A program made the translations under genes and the position numbers. DNA of 64,000 bases from Streptomyces showdoensis (GTDB lineage Bacteria > Actinomycetota > Actinomycetes > Streptomycetales > Streptomycetaceae). This document shows, one piece after another, positions 1 through 10,194 of this stretch (positions are counted from its first letter, which is position 1; every line of letters starts with the position of its first letter). The notes under the pieces are model-generated. The model ran no database searches. It saw only the letters and a program-made list of their open reading frames with translations, and was not told the origin of the DNA. The stretch is from NCBI RefSeq assembly GCF_039535475.1, contig NZ_BAAAXG010000024.1, forward strand, positions 1 through 64,000, read 5' to 3'.

Positions 1-13
1 TGCACATAGTGCA
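1..13. other. Candidate telomere-terminal hairpin
   Basis: The first 13 bases read TGCACATAGTGCA, a perfect 5-bp stem with a 3-base loop (ATA) beginning at base 1. Archetypal Streptomyces telomeres start with a 13-base palindrome I of the same geometry (CCCGCGGAGCGGG, loop GGA), but the bases here differ. Seen: the hairpin and its position. Inferred: a replicon end with a non-archetypal telomere. The alternative is an arbitrary contig start that happens to have a hairpin. Confidence 0.4.
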
Positions 14-600
14 AAAGGATGGGAGGAACTCAAAAAACAAACAGCACGCGAAAACCGACAGGAGCAAACAATGTCCTCTGTCGCCTGGGTGACCAAAACG
101 GAGTGGAAGGGGGAAGGTCGAGCCTTGCGCCCCCCTTACCCCCTTTCTCAAAAAACAGGAACAACCAACACACCCCCGTAAAGGCACGACACCAGGCGGA
201 TAACCGGAGAGACCTCCGTGAGGGCGGAGTGTGCCGCAATAAGGAGGGAAGCTGGCAAAAACGAGTTGTGATCGAAAGGGACTCAAAGGCCGGAAGAGCC
301 ACAAACGAGCCACGGGACCAAACGAAAGCCACATATCCCTGATAAACTATAGACCCTCAAAAAGCGACAAAACAACAAGATAGACAAAAAAGGGAACAAA
401 GAACAATACAACCGCCCGAACGAAACACAACGTGAGGTAGGAAGGAAGAGGAGAGACACTCACGTGTGATATCCCTTCGTTTCGTGTCGCGGCAAGAGGT
501 GTCCTTGTGGGGCACCAATACTCACAATATCTTATTTGCGACCGGCAGGGGCGTTACTGATCACATCAACTTGTCAGGTAACCTACAGGCCTAACAAGGA
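14..600. other. A-rich, hairpin-dense terminal region
   Basis: This stretch is far more A-rich on the plus strand than the rest of the window and has no credible gene. It holds several fold-backs: 57-83 (GACAG with GGA, a one-base bulge, pairing with TCC and CTGTC), 107-137 (AAGGGGG with CCCCCTT enclosing AAGG-TCGAG-CCTT), 205-218 (CGGAG-AGAC-CTCCG) and a nested pair at about 421-486 (CGAAAC with GTTTCG outside ACGTGAG with CTCACGT). Dense consecutive hairpins are typical of Streptomyces telomeres, where they fold in the 3' overhang left by replication. The two open frames of about 100 codons here overlap on opposite strands and resemble nothing known. Confidence 0.4.
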
Positions 601-3410
601 CATTAGATCATCAAAAGGAACATTTCGGACTCCTCGTGAGTAGGATCCGGCGGAGCGGCAGCCGGAACTGCCCTGACTCCGTCCGAGGAATCTCCTCGCC
701 GTGGAACGATCACGCCCCGGCGGGACGAAAGGTCCACGCCGCCCAGCGTCCCGGGTGGAACTGAGCGCCGCCAGGGCCGAAAGACCAATCCAGGGGCGCG
801 TCGGGAACGTGGTGCACCTGCGGTCGGTCGGCGACTCCTCGGATATCTCGGGGGCGTGTATCGACGCGCGGACATCGCCGCGACTCCGACCGTTCTGGAC
901 ACGACTGCGTGATCCGCGACCCCCCCGCGTTCTCGGATTCTCGCCGACGTGAGAGGGGAACGAGGTCGCTGAGCACTACGACATGGGCGAGACGCCTGAT
1001 GCCCACCTCGAACCTCAGGCCACCGCACGCGTTGACGGCTGCCACCACACGCTGGGCCGTAACCAACGACGGGCCGCGGAATACGCCCGCACTCACCGCT
1101 CCGCGCGCCGAACGTGCGCAGACACCACGGCGGATCAGACTGAACAGAGTGACCAGCTGACGAGACACCGGTCCCAGCCGCGCCCGCCGGCAGAAGGCTC
1201 GGCCGGCTCCCAACCAGACTGTGGGCGGGGCTGCTCGCGGCATGATTTCGCTGGTGGCGATGACCTTGGATCGACCATACCATCGTCTCCATCGCCTCTC
1301 CCGCATCCGTGGCCGAAACTGGGCGCTCTCCAGCTCGGAGCATGCAGTGGTGGTATCAACGCCTACCTGCTCGCCCTTCGCCGCGGTTCTTCCGCCCTCG
1401 AGCGGCCGGGGCCCCCCCTGGCCGACCTGTACGGGCCACGCCGCGTCGTCGTCGTCGGGACGCTCGTCCACCTCGTCCATCGACTCGGGCTCCTCTGCGG
1501 GTGCGTCCCTCGCGAAACTACGCCATTCCTGGCTCATCGCCTTCGGCCGTACCGGGGCTCGGCGCGGGCGCTGCTCTTCCCGGCGCGCTGACATGCACGC
1601 GTTGGTCCAGTCAGGCGGCAGATGGTCTTCATGTCACTTCCCCGGTCGAAGTACGGACGGCGCGAGAGCGCAGGGCGACAAGTCGGGTGTGGGGCCCTGG
1701 AACGCGCCGGCGAACCATCGCCTGGTCTTGGGTTTACCCGATCTCCGGGCGCTGTCACCGGAACACCCAGGACCCGCTCCGGGGGGCCTGGTGGGCGTGG
1801 GGGCGGGGGGTCCCTCGTGCAGCGGCAAGGCGTGACGACATTCGTGGAATCGCTCGTGGGCGCCGGGACAGGAGCCTATGTGGCCCTGCTCACGGCCACC
1901 TCCGGATTGCAGGGGGAAACACTTAATCGAGTAGGCCGATCCGCCGCTAGCTTAACGGAGCCTGCGGGGCGTAGCTTATATCTGTTCTTGGCCGGGTCGC
2001 CGATCATCGGAGCCCTTGATACCTGCCGGCCTCCCTCTTCGCTCCGCACCCAGGCGCGCAAGGGCGCCCGCGCTCGCCGCCCGCCGCTCTCGCTTCCTGC
2101 GTGCCCGCGGGACGGTACGGGGCCGGGCACAGACAAGAGAAAGCCCCTCGGCTTCCCAGCGCTGGGACCGTCCCAGGCACGCCCCACGGGAAGAAGCAAG
2201 GCTCCCGACCGAGAAAAAGTCAGGCCGCCGCGGCCTCGCGGCCCGGGCGGCTCGTGGCGATCGCGTTCGGTACGTGGCATGGAGGGCGTTGGTACGAGCG
2301 AGTCCCCTCGGGCTTCCTAGCAGGCGTGGGGGGGACGTGGGGCTGGGGGAGCCTGGGCCGCACCTGGCTGTGTCGTCGTCGTGCGGCCTGGCGAATCCTG
2401 TTACGCCTGTTTCCTCCGCGCGTCAACGCTCCCCCGCCTCCACCGTGGTCGCGGGGGCGAGCGGGACCTCCGGCCACCGCGCGTGATCGAGCCTGCCGGT
2501 TCTTCCGGGGACAAGGCGTGATCGCGGTCGGAGGCGGCGCGGGGACCCGGGTGGCGGTCTCTTTCGCCCGACTCCGTCGGGCCCTCTGCGTCGCGTCTGC
2601 GCGGTTAGCTGCTCTTGCCTGTGCTCGTCCGTCTACGGCCCAGGTTCCCTCAGCGCCTCACGCAACCAGGACGGGTCCGGCTTCTTCCTGGCTGCTACTG
2701 TGCGTTCGTTGGCGAAGTTCGCCAGGATCGCATGCGCGGTCCGCCGTGGGGCCGGCAGGGATCCTCGACAAGCGGGTGGCCAGCGGCCGCGCCGCCGGCC
2801 TGCGAAAAGCGGGGAACCGGATCACGGCTGGGGGGCGCGGCGTGGTGGGGGCGGCTTCGGGGCGTACCAACTCCATACAGGCCGTGCGGCTCAGCCTGCC
2901 CTGCTGACTGCTGGGGTGGAGCCTGGGCCCCACCCTGAGCCTCACAGCTTCGCACTAGCGGGGAGCTGCGTGGCCTTTGACCGAATCCGGCCATGCACGC
3001 CCTGGCATCACATAACCAAGCCGCGACGACTCAGGAGTCCCGACCTCCGTGCACCGTGGTCGCGGCAGGCAGGCTGTGCCACCTGCGCGCCTCCGGCACC
3101 GAGTTCCGGGCCGGCCCGGAGCTGCTCCCGGGAGACACGTCGGTCTGGACCGGGTATGCTCCCAGTGACTGGCCGGTAAGTGTCGCACCGGCTTGCTGTC
3201 ACCGGTCTAATGACTGAGAGAACTGGAGCGACAGAAACAACAAAAGCTCCTTGACGGGGGGGGGAACCGCACGCGCGGACCAGGTCCGCCGACGGACTCG
3301 CAAACGAGCAGCATAACACAACACCCGACTTCCGTCCTCAGAGGCGACGACCAGCTAGCGACGCCAACCGAATAGACAAAAAAAAAACGCAAACGAACAC
3401 CAAACCCAAC
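601..3410. other. Gene-free GC-rich subterminal region
   Basis: About 2.8 kb with open frames on both strands, but none has a ribosome site, a recognisable product or the normal frame-specific GC bias. Translations are Arg/Pro/Gly/Ser-rich shadows. Palindromes include 2566-2582 (GCCCGAC-TCC-GTCGGGC) and 3275-3289 (GCGGACC-A-GGTCCGC). A GCCTGGGCC-type motif recurs near 2352 and 2919, the second inside a GGTGG/CCACC hairpin. A G run lies near 3255 and an A run near 3380. I see no helicase (ttrA-like), tap/tpg or transposase gene. It may be subterminal noncoding DNA or badly degraded sequence. Confidence 0.45.
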
Positions 3411-3603
3411 AAAGCCGCCGACCGGCACCGGCCAGGTCGCCGAAGCCACCCGCGACGCCATGTCGGCCATCCAGATGGACTTCGCCCAGGCCAACCAGTG
3501 GGTCTTCTACGGCATGGCCGTCGCCCTCGCCCTGGGCTTCCTGTGCGCCGTCCGCCATCCGGGCGACCGCGCCACCGCCAAGGCTCCGACACCTTCGGAG
3601 TGA
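3411..3603 (+). pseudogene. C-terminal fragment of an MFS exporter
   Basis: An open frame ending at the TGA at 3601-3603 encodes the last roughly 60 residues of what looks like a DHA2-type drug exporter: an amphipathic stretch (ATRDAMSAIQMDFAQANQ), one membrane helix (VFYGMAVALALGFLCAV) and a short polar tail. Upstream, the frame runs into A/C-rich sequence unlike protein and then a TAG at 3373-3375, so at least 400 codons are missing. There is no plausible start apart from internal ATGs. The abrupt change near 3410 looks like a recombination junction that cut the transporter when the terminal sequence was joined. Confidence 0.6.
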
Positions 3604-3722
3604 CCGCGCGGAGGGGGCCCGGGCCGAGGGGACGACCGACGTCCCGCCCGCTCGCCCTGACGGCCCCTCCGCGGGGCGCGCCGCCAGGGTGAGCGGCGGG
3701 GTCGGCCGTGCGCCTCGGACGC

Positions 3723-5160
3723 CTAGGAGGCCGGGACCTCGTCGACGAACGACGTTCCGGCGCCCGCGCAGGGCGGCGACCTTCGCGGCCACCTGGGCCG
3801 GGGTGAGCACCTGGTCCTTGACGTGCAGGACGTAGTCGACGCGCTGGTCGTAGGCGCGCGCGGCCGTCGACGTCTGGCCGTTGAGGTCGATCAGCCACTG
3901 GTTGAAGTTGATCGACATCGGGCGTTCGGGCAGGTACTGGGCGCCGTGGGTGCCGAACAGCGCGCCGTCGATGTAGTACGTGACGGCGGTGTCGTCGATG
4001 GTGACGACCAGGTCGTGCCAGCCGGCGAAGCTCTGCCGGCTCTCGCTGTGCTGGTTGACGGCCTGCCAGGGGTCGGGGTTGTAGGTCTCCCAGGAGGTCG
4101 TGTAGAGGATGTTCGCCGGCTCGCCCCAGCCGCCGTTGGGCAGGTACTCGAAGTCGTACTCCGCGTAGTCGTCGGCCATCGGGGCCTTGAGGTCGTTGAT
4201 GGTGAAGAACGTCTGGACGATGTGGTCGCCGTCGGGTCCGTACGTGGGCGCGTCGGAGAACTTCACGCGCGCGGCGTAGGTGCCGTTCCTGAACTTGGTG
4301 CTCTTGGTGAGGACTTCGGTGTGGGTGGTGCTGGAGCCGGTTCCGGCGCTGGAGGTCTGCAGGTTCATCACCGAGCTGCCGCCCTCGGTGGTGAACGTGA
4401 CCTTGGACGGGTCCCAGGTCGCGCCCGGCACTCCGGGGCCTCCGGCGTTGGACCGGACGTTCCAGCCGTGCGCCGAGAGGGCGGGGTCGGTGGAGGAGGC
4501 GTAGCCGAAGTCGTCGAAGAGGGTGGCGCCGGACGGCCCCGGGTCGGTCGGTGTGGGCGTGGGGGTCGGGGTCGGGTCGGGGGTGTTGCCGCCGGGTGCG
4601 GTGCCCCAGAGTGTGGTGCCCGCGAGGCGGGCGGTGACCTTGGTCCAGTCGGCGTAGGAGGTCTGGGCGCCGCCGAAGGAGTAGTCGTCGCTCTGGTTCA
4701 GCGTCTGCCACGTCGACTGGTAGAAGCGCAGCTGCATGTCTCCGGTGTCCGCGCCCGCCGCGAGCGATCCCGCGGCCGGTGTGAAGCCGATCTCCAGGTA
4801 GCGGTCCGCGGTGGCGGTCGGACTGCCGAGCGTGCCGAAGGTGCCGGTGATGACGGAGCACCCCTTGACCGCCCAGGAGCAGGCGAAGCGGTACTGGGCG
4901 GTCGGCGAGTCGGCCTTGAAGTAGTAGCGGATCTTGACCTGGCTCAGGTCGACCGCGGCCGAACCGGTGTTGCGCAGCTTGAGCCAGGGCTCGCTCTGGT
5001 CGGCGGTGGCGCCGGACGCACTGGTGCGGTACTGGACGGCGAGCCCTTCACCGGCCGCGGAGGCGGAGGAGACGGGGAGGGCGGCCAGGACGCCGCTGCC
5101 CAGGAGGGCCGTCACGGCCAGGGCCGCCCGGGTACGGCGGCGGGTGGGACGAGTGCTCAT
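3723..5160 (-). CDS. Secreted CBM3 plus GH16-like carbohydrate-active protein (frameshift near 3' end)
   Basis: The predicted secreted polysaccharide-binding and degrading enzyme is about 478 residues once corrected. It has a signal peptide (about 1-36, Arg-rich then hydrophobic, ending ASA), a family-3-type cellulose/chitin-binding module (about 38-180, with KIRYYFKAD), a Pro-Thr linker (about 190-208) and a concanavalin-like GH16-type domain. That domain carries EYDFE at about 334-338, matching the E-x-D-x-E catalytic signature. The uninterrupted frame runs 120 codons past the natural end, antisense to the MFS fragment. Removing one G from the run at 3763-3765 restores a natural tail, GTSFVDEVPAS, and a TAG at 3723-3725. 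Substrate is unknown; a beta-glucan is likely. Confidence 0.75.
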
Positions 5161-5283
5161 GCCTGTTCCTTTCCTATCGGGAGGACTCCCGCTGCCTGCG
5201 GGAGAGTCGGGGGTCGCGCACGCGGAGCGACAGGAGGGTCGCGAACGGGGCCGCCGTCCACGCGCGCGGACGGGGGACGGACG

Positions 5284-6928
5284 TCACGTGCGCGGCGCGC
5301 CGTGCGGGGACGGCCGCGGCCGTGACGACGCGGCCGCGGCGTCGTACGGGAGGGGCACGGCGGCCGAGTCGACGCACGGGACCGGCACGGCGGGCGGGGT
5401 GTCGTGCGGGACGCGCAGGGCGTCCAGGCGCGCCTGATGTCCGGTCAGGCGCCGGCGGAAGTCCTGCCAGGTCCGCGACGGGCCCCACACCTGGTCGGCC
5501 AGGGCGCACAGGCGGGGGAAGGCGAGGTACTCGATGTGGTCCGGCGTCCTGACGAACTCGGTCCACACCTGCCCCTGCGCGCCGAGGACCCGCCGCGCCG
5601 GCGCCGGGTCGGGCGTCGACGGGGTGAGGTCGATGCCGTGCACGGTGCGCAGGTCGACGACGGGACCGGGCTGGGCGGGCGGTTCCAGCGGGCCGGCGGT
5701 GCGGGCGTAGTCGAAGTACGTGGCACGGTGATCGGCGTGGACGACATCGTGCCCGCGCCGTGCCGCTGCCCAGGCGTGGGCCGGTTCGCGCCAGCTCATC
5801 ACCGTGCACTCGCGGGGGAGCTCGGTGCCGGTCTCGGCCCAGGCGACGGGCCGCCGGTCCGCGCGTACGACGTGCTCGGCCATCCTGGCCATGAACCATC
5901 CGTGCAGCCGGTGCGGTCCGGGCAGCCCCAGACCGCGGGCGCGGGCGCGGGCGACGGGGCTGGCCTCCCATTCGTCGGTGGGGACCTCGTCGCCGCCGAT
6001 GTGGAGGTACGGGGAGGGGAACACGTCCATGACCTCGTCGAGGACCGTACGGAAGAAGTCCAGGACGTGGTCGCCGACGCCGAGGACGTTGCGGCACACG
6101 CCCCCACCGCGTCCACACCTCCAACCGCCGGCCGGGGTCGTTGCCGAGCTCGGGGTAGGCCGCGAGCGCGGCCCGCACATGACCGGGGGCGCCGATCTCC
6201 GGCAGCACCGTCACGCCGAGGCCGGCCGCGTAGGCCACGAGTTCCGAGAGTTCGGCACGGGTGTAGTGGCCGGCGTGCGGGCGGCCGTCGAAGCGGTCGC
6301 TGCCCGACGGGCCGATCATCGACTCGGAGCGGCGGCCGCCGACCTCGGTCAGCCGGGGATACGCGGCGACCGGCATCCGCCAGCCCTGGTCGTCGGTGAG
6401 GTGGAGGTGGAGCACGTTGAGCTTGTGCAGCGCCAGCAGGTCGACGTAGCGGCGCAGGTAGTCGGCGGGCTGGAAGTGGCGGGCCACGTCGAGCATGGCG
6501 CCGCGCCAGGAGTGGCGGGGGACGTCGGTGATCTCCACGCCGGGCAGTTCCCAGCGCACGGCACGCCGGGGCGCGTCGGACAGGGCCTCGTACGGGAGGA
6601 GCTGGCGCACCGTCTGGACTCCGCGCAGGAGTCCCGTCGGCCGGGCCGCTCGCAGCAGCACCCCGCCGCTGCCCACCGTCAGGCCGTACCCCTCGTCCCC
6701 GAGGCCGCTGAGGCCGGGGTCGAGCGCCAGGACGAAGGAGCCGTCGTCGGCGTGATCCAGACGCAGTCCGGTCGCGGGAGCCAGGGAGGTCCGCAGGAGC
6801 GCGGCCGCGGCCTCGGCTCCGGGGGTGACGCGCAGGCGTGTGGTGTGGTCGAGCCGGAAGCGGCCGGGACGCGGGGCCATCTTGCCGGGACGGGGGATCA
6901 GGGCGCGTTCGGGACGCGGCAGGTCCAC
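5284..6928 (-). CDS. Beta-N-acetylhexosaminidase, GH20 (internal frameshift)
   Basis: Releases terminal N-acetylglucosamine from chitin oligosaccharides or glycans. The N-terminal GH20b-type domain (about 1-125) is followed by a TIM barrel with HLTDDQGWR and the catalytic Asp-Glu pair in HIGGDEVPTDEW. The frame breaks after EVWTRWG and resumes one base later at CRNVLGVGD. Deleting one base from the five-C run at 6101-6105 (G run on the coding strand) gives one protein of about 547 residues, a normal length. GTG at 6926-6928 is preferred because GGAGAG lies 8 bases upstream; ATG at 6878-6880 is possible. No signal peptide is seen, so it probably acts in the cytoplasm on sugars imported by the adjoining ABC system. 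Confidence 0.8.
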
Positions 6929-6945
6929 GAGGATGCCTCTCCGGT

Positions 6946-7000
6946 AGCGGTGTCGCTCGTACGGGACGGTCGCGTGGCGGTGTCGCTCGTACGGGACGGG
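6946..7000. repeat. Two-copy direct repeat upstream of the GH20 gene
   Basis: A 22-23 base unit (GCGGTGTCGCTCGTACGGGA and flank) occurs twice about 31 bases apart, in the gap between the permease stop and the GH20 start. It could be a duplicated regulator site or a chance duplication. No inverted symmetry was found within the unit. Confidence 0.6.
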
Positions 7001-7049
7001 GGGGGCGGGATGGGGGAGCGGGGCGGGGAGCGGGGCGCGTGCCGGCCGG

Positions 7050-7916
7050 TCAGCCCTTGACCCCACCGGACGCGAGGCCCGAGGTCACATGGCGCTGCAG
7101 CACGACGAAGATGATCAGCGCGGGCAGCGCGAAGAGGGTGGCCGCCGCCATCGTGGCGCCCCAGTCCGTGCCGAAGGTGGACTGGAAGGAGGCGAGCCAG
7201 ACCGGCAGGGTGCGGCTGTCCTGCTGCTTGATGATCAGGAAGTTGGCGTAGGTGAACTCGTTCCACGCGGTGATGAACCCGAACAGCGAGGTCGCCATCA
7301 GACCGGGTGCCAGGAGCGGGAAGGCCACTCTGCGGAAGGCGCCGAGCCTGGTGCACCCGTCGACCTGAGCCGCCTCCTCCAGCTCGGGCGGGATGCCGGC
7401 GATGAAGCTCCGCAGGACCACCAGCGTGAAAGGCAGCGTGATCATGAAGTAGACGAGGGTCAGGGTGGGCAGCCGGTCGAGCATGCCGGTGTCACGGGAG
7501 ATGATGTAGACGGGGATGACCAGCGACTCCCACGGAGCCATCTGCGCGGTGAACACCGCCAGCATGAACTGACGCCGGCCGCGCCAGCGCATCCGGGCCA
7601 CGGCGTAGGCGGCGCCGAGCGCGACGACCAGGGAGAGCAGGACGGCGCCGAGCGTCACGAGGACGCTGTTGCGCCAGAACAGCGCGAACCCCTCGGCCCG
7701 CACCGCGTGGCGGAAGTGGTCGAGCGTCCAGGTCGCGGGGACGAGGCGCGGGTCGTAGGACTGGATGTCCCGGGACGGCGTGAAGGCCGTGACCACCATC
7801 CAGTACACGGGGAGAAGGCAGATCAGGACGGTGAGCGCGGCGGCCGCCTGCAGCGGCAGGCGTCGTACCGCCCCGCGCACCGCGGCACGGCGCGGGACGG
7901 GGACCGTGACGGTCAC
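7050..7916 (-). CDS. Carbohydrate ABC transporter permease, MalG type
   Basis: Inner subunit of a CUT1-family sugar importer, 288 residues with six predicted membrane helices. The ATPase-contacting EAA loop is EAAQVDGCTRLGAFRRVAFPLLAPG, quoted from about residue 190 (EAA---G positions conserved). The gene starts at a GTG (7914-7916) that overlaps the stop of the upstream permease as GTGA, so translation is probably coupled. No ATPase gene lies in this operon. In Streptomyces such importers usually share the general ATPase MsiK encoded elsewhere. The next gene downstream is the GH20 hexosaminidase, pointing to N-acetylglucosamine-containing oligosaccharides as cargo. Confidence 0.9.
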   Translation of the reverse strand: MTVTVPVPRRAAVRGAVRRLPLQAAAALTVLICLLPVYWMVVTAFTPSRDIQSYDPRLVPATWTLDHFRHAVRAEGFALFWRNSVLVTLGAVLLSLVVALGAAYAVARMRWRGRRQFMLAVFTAQMAPWESLVIPVYIISRDTGMLDRLPTLTLVYFMITLPFTLVVLRSFIAGIPPELEEAAQVDGCTRLGAFRRVAFPLLAPGLMATSLFGFITAWNEFTYANFLIIKQQDSRTLPVWLASFQSTFGTDWGATMAAATLFALPALIIFVVLQRHVTSGLASGGVKG

Positions 7917-8917
7917 AGGTTCTCGCCCTCCTGACGAAGGAGCTGACGGAAGTACAGGACAAGGACGCCGCTCATCAGCAGCACGGTGACGATCGAGGCG
8001 GCCGAGCCCAGGTCGTAGCGCTGGTTGGCGAGCGCGGTCTGCACGGCGTACACCGGCAGGATGGTGGTCGCGTCACCCGGCCCGCCGCGGGTCATGACCC
8101 AGATCTGGACGAACGCCTTGAACGTCCAGATGACCTCCAGCGAGATCACCAGCATGAAGATCGGCCGGATCAGCGGGAACGTCACGGAGCGGAAGACGCG
8201 GGCCGCGCCGGCGCCGTCCAGCCGCGCCGACTCGTACAGCTCTCCGGGCACGGTGGTGAGCGCCGAGTAGAGGGTGATCGCGGCGAAGGGCACGGACTGC
8301 CAGACGATCAGGACGACCACGATGGCGAACGCGGCGCCCGGGTGCGCGAACCAGGGGTACCCCTCGAAGGAGGCGAAGCCGAGGCCGGTGAGCGTCTCGT
8401 TGACGATGCCGAACTCCGAGTGGAACAGCCACTGGAAGACGGTGGTGGCGGCGACGACGGGCATCGCCCAGACGAGCACGAGCGAGCTGAGGACGATCGT
8501 CCTGCCGGTCCGCCCGAGCCGCTCGGTCATGAGCGCCACCAGCGTCGAGAGCACCATGATGGCCACCACGTTGACCGACATGAACCAGAAGGTGCGGCGC
8601 ACGACCTCCCAGAACCGGGGGTCCGACAGCAGGGTGCGGTAGTTGCGCAGCCCGACGAAGTCGGCGTCCCCCAGGATGAGCTGGCGCAGCCGGAAGTCCT
8701 GGAAGGAGATGACCACGGCGCGGGCGAGCGGATAGAGCAGCAGGTAGAGCATGCTGAGGATCGCGGGCGCGATCAGGACGTACGGCCACGGGGACGCGCC
8801 CGGGCGGACCGAGGAGGCCGGGCGGACCGGGGGCCTTGGGCGGACCGGGCGGACCGGGCGGGTCGAGCGCAGCGAGCGGGCCGCCGATGCCGCCCGGGAG
8901 GACGACGCCACCTTCAC
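7913..8917 (-). CDS. Carbohydrate ABC transporter permease, MalF type
   Basis: Second membrane subunit of the same importer, about 334 residues from the GTG at 8915-8917. That start overlaps the stop of the solute-binding protein gene (GTGA) and fits the operon better than a longer frame reaching 9043. An Arg/Ser/Pro-rich cytoplasmic leader of about 50 residues (with repeated RPVRP-type elements) precedes the six-helix domain. The EAA-like loop reads ESARLDGAGAARVFRSVTFP, consistent with a type I importer permease. Confidence 0.88.
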   Translation of the reverse strand: MKVASSSRAASAARSLRSTRPVRPVRPRPPVRPASSVRPGASPWPYVLIAPAILSMLYLLLYPLARAVVISFQDFRLRQLILGDADFVGLRNYRTLLSDPRFWEVVRRTFWFMSVNVVAIMVLSTLVALMTERLGRTGRTIVLSSLVLVWAMPVVAATTVFQWLFHSEFGIVNETLTGLGFASFEGYPWFAHPGAAFAIVVVLIVWQSVPFAAITLYSALTTVPGELYESARLDGAGAARVFRSVTFPLIRPIFMLVISLEVIWTFKAFVQIWVMTRGGPGDATTILPVYAVQTALANQRYDLGSAASIVTVLLMSGVLVLYFRQLLRQEGENL

Positions 8918-10185
8918 GAACCGCTGTTGAGCGCGTCGCCGATGGTCTTCGACGCCTTCGCGGCCTCGGTGGCCGGGTCGCGGCCGGTGAGCACGGCCGT
9001 CATGTACTCCTTGATCGGATTCTTCGCCTCGACCGCCGCCCACTGGGGCGTGTTGGGCGTCGCGTGGCCGTTGGCGGCGCCGACCGCCATGGCCGCGGCA
9101 CCCGGATCCGAGGCGACGGCACCGGCCAGGGTGGTCTTGTTCGGCACGTAGCTCATCGCGAGCGCGAGCTTCTTCTGCCAGGCGTCACCGGTGAGTTCCT
9201 TGATGAACGTCAGCGCTTCCTTCTGGTGCGCGGCGACGGCCGGCACCACCAGGTCGGAGCCGCCGGTGAAGACGGCACCGGGAGTGTCCGCGCTCTTGCC
9301 GGGGATGGGGAAGAAGCCCAACTTCCCCTTGAGAGAGGGGTTCTTCTCCTCCACCACCTTGGCGCCGCCGGGAGCGGCGATGATCTGCGCGATCTCCCCC
9401 TTGGCCATCACTTCCGCCTGCGGCGGCTGCGCCTCGTCGGAATCCCGCGGCCCCCTGCCGAGCCCCTGGAGGCGCTGGTAGAAGGCCATGGCCCGCAGGG
9501 CCTCGGGCGAGTCGAGGCCACCGCGCCACGTGCCGCCGGTCCGCACGGCCAGGTCGCCGCCCTCGTCCCAGATGAAGCCGGACAAGGCGAACCAGTTCTG
9601 CCCCGGCAGGTAGATGCCCTGGGTGCCGCCCCGGTTGAGCTTCCGGGTCGCGGCGATCCACTGCTCACGCGTCTTGATCGTGCTCGCGTCCACGCCGGCC
9701 CGCGCGAACAGGTCGGTGCGGTAGACCACGACGCGGTTGGCGGCGTAGTACGGGATTCCGTACTGCTTGCCGTCGTACGAGCCCGGCTCCGCCAGCCCCT
9801 TCAGCCAGTCACCGCCCCCGAGTCCGGCGACCTCGCCGGTGAAGTCCGCCAGGCCTCCGCTCTGCGCGTACTGGGCTACCTGGGTGTTGCCCACCTCGAT
9901 GACGTCGGGCGCGTCGTTGCTGGCCAGGGCCGCGGTGACCTTCTCGCCTATCCCGTCCCACTCCTGGATCTGGATCCTCACGTCTAGTCCGGGATGGGCC
10001 TTCTCGAAGCCGGCCTCGAACTCGCCCTGGAAGGCGGCCGAGACGCTGTCCCGCATCAGCCACACGTCGAGGACGGTCCTGCCGTTCCCGGTGGCGTCCG
10101 GCGAACCACCGGACGAGGAGCTGCAAGCGGTGAGCCCGGCACACAGCGCCACGACGCCGAGCAAGGCGGAAGAGCGGTTCTTCAC
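8914..10185 (-). CDS. Sugar ABC transporter solute-binding lipoprotein
   Basis: Extracellular sugar-binding protein of 423 residues, first gene of the operon. It has a lipoprotein signal peptide with lipobox LTAC (Cys at about 21), then a Ser/Gly linker and a family-1 SBP fold beginning VLDVWLMRDS. Length and architecture are normal. Start is GTG at 10183-10185, with GGAG seven bases upstream. The leader before the start is the octamer repeat described separately. Cargo is inferred from the adjoining GH20 gene and GntR/UTRA regulator to be chitobiose or an N-acetylglucosamine oligomer; the sequence alone does not prove this. Confidence 0.9.
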   Translation of the reverse strand: MKNRSSALLGVVALCAGLTACSSSSGGSPDATGNGRTVLDVWLMRDSVSAAFQGEFEAGFEKAHPGLDVRIQIQEWDGIGEKVTAALASNDAPDVIEVGNTQVAQYAQSGGLADFTGEVAGLGGGDWLKGLAEPGSYDGKQYGIPYYAANRVVVYRTDLFARAGVDASTIKTREQWIAATRKLNRGGTQGIYLPGQNWFALSGFIWDEGGDLAVRTGGTWRGGLDSPEALRAMAFYQRLQGLGRGPRDSDEAQPPQAEVMAKGEIAQIIAAPGGAKVVEEKNPSLKGKLGFFPIPGKSADTPGAVFTGGSDLVVPAVAAHQKEALTFIKELTGDAWQKKLALAMSYVPNKTTLAGAVASDPGAAAMAVGAANGHATPNTPQWAAVEAKNPIKEYMTAVLTGRDPATEAAKASKTIGDALNSGS

Positions 10186-10194
10186 GGTTCACTC

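Noticed and set aside
603..1594. Overlapping open frames of 200-290 codons on both strands
   Set aside because: All are Arg/Ser/Pro-rich, lack ribosome sites and family resemblance, and overlap each other on opposite strands; they reflect GC content.
3823..5325. 500-codon plus-strand frame antisense to the GH16-like gene
   Set aside because: Gly/Val/Arg-rich shadow of a clear minus-strand gene with signal peptide and domains.
6946..7000. CRISPR-like direct repeat
   Set aside because: Only two copies and no cas genes; simple duplication.
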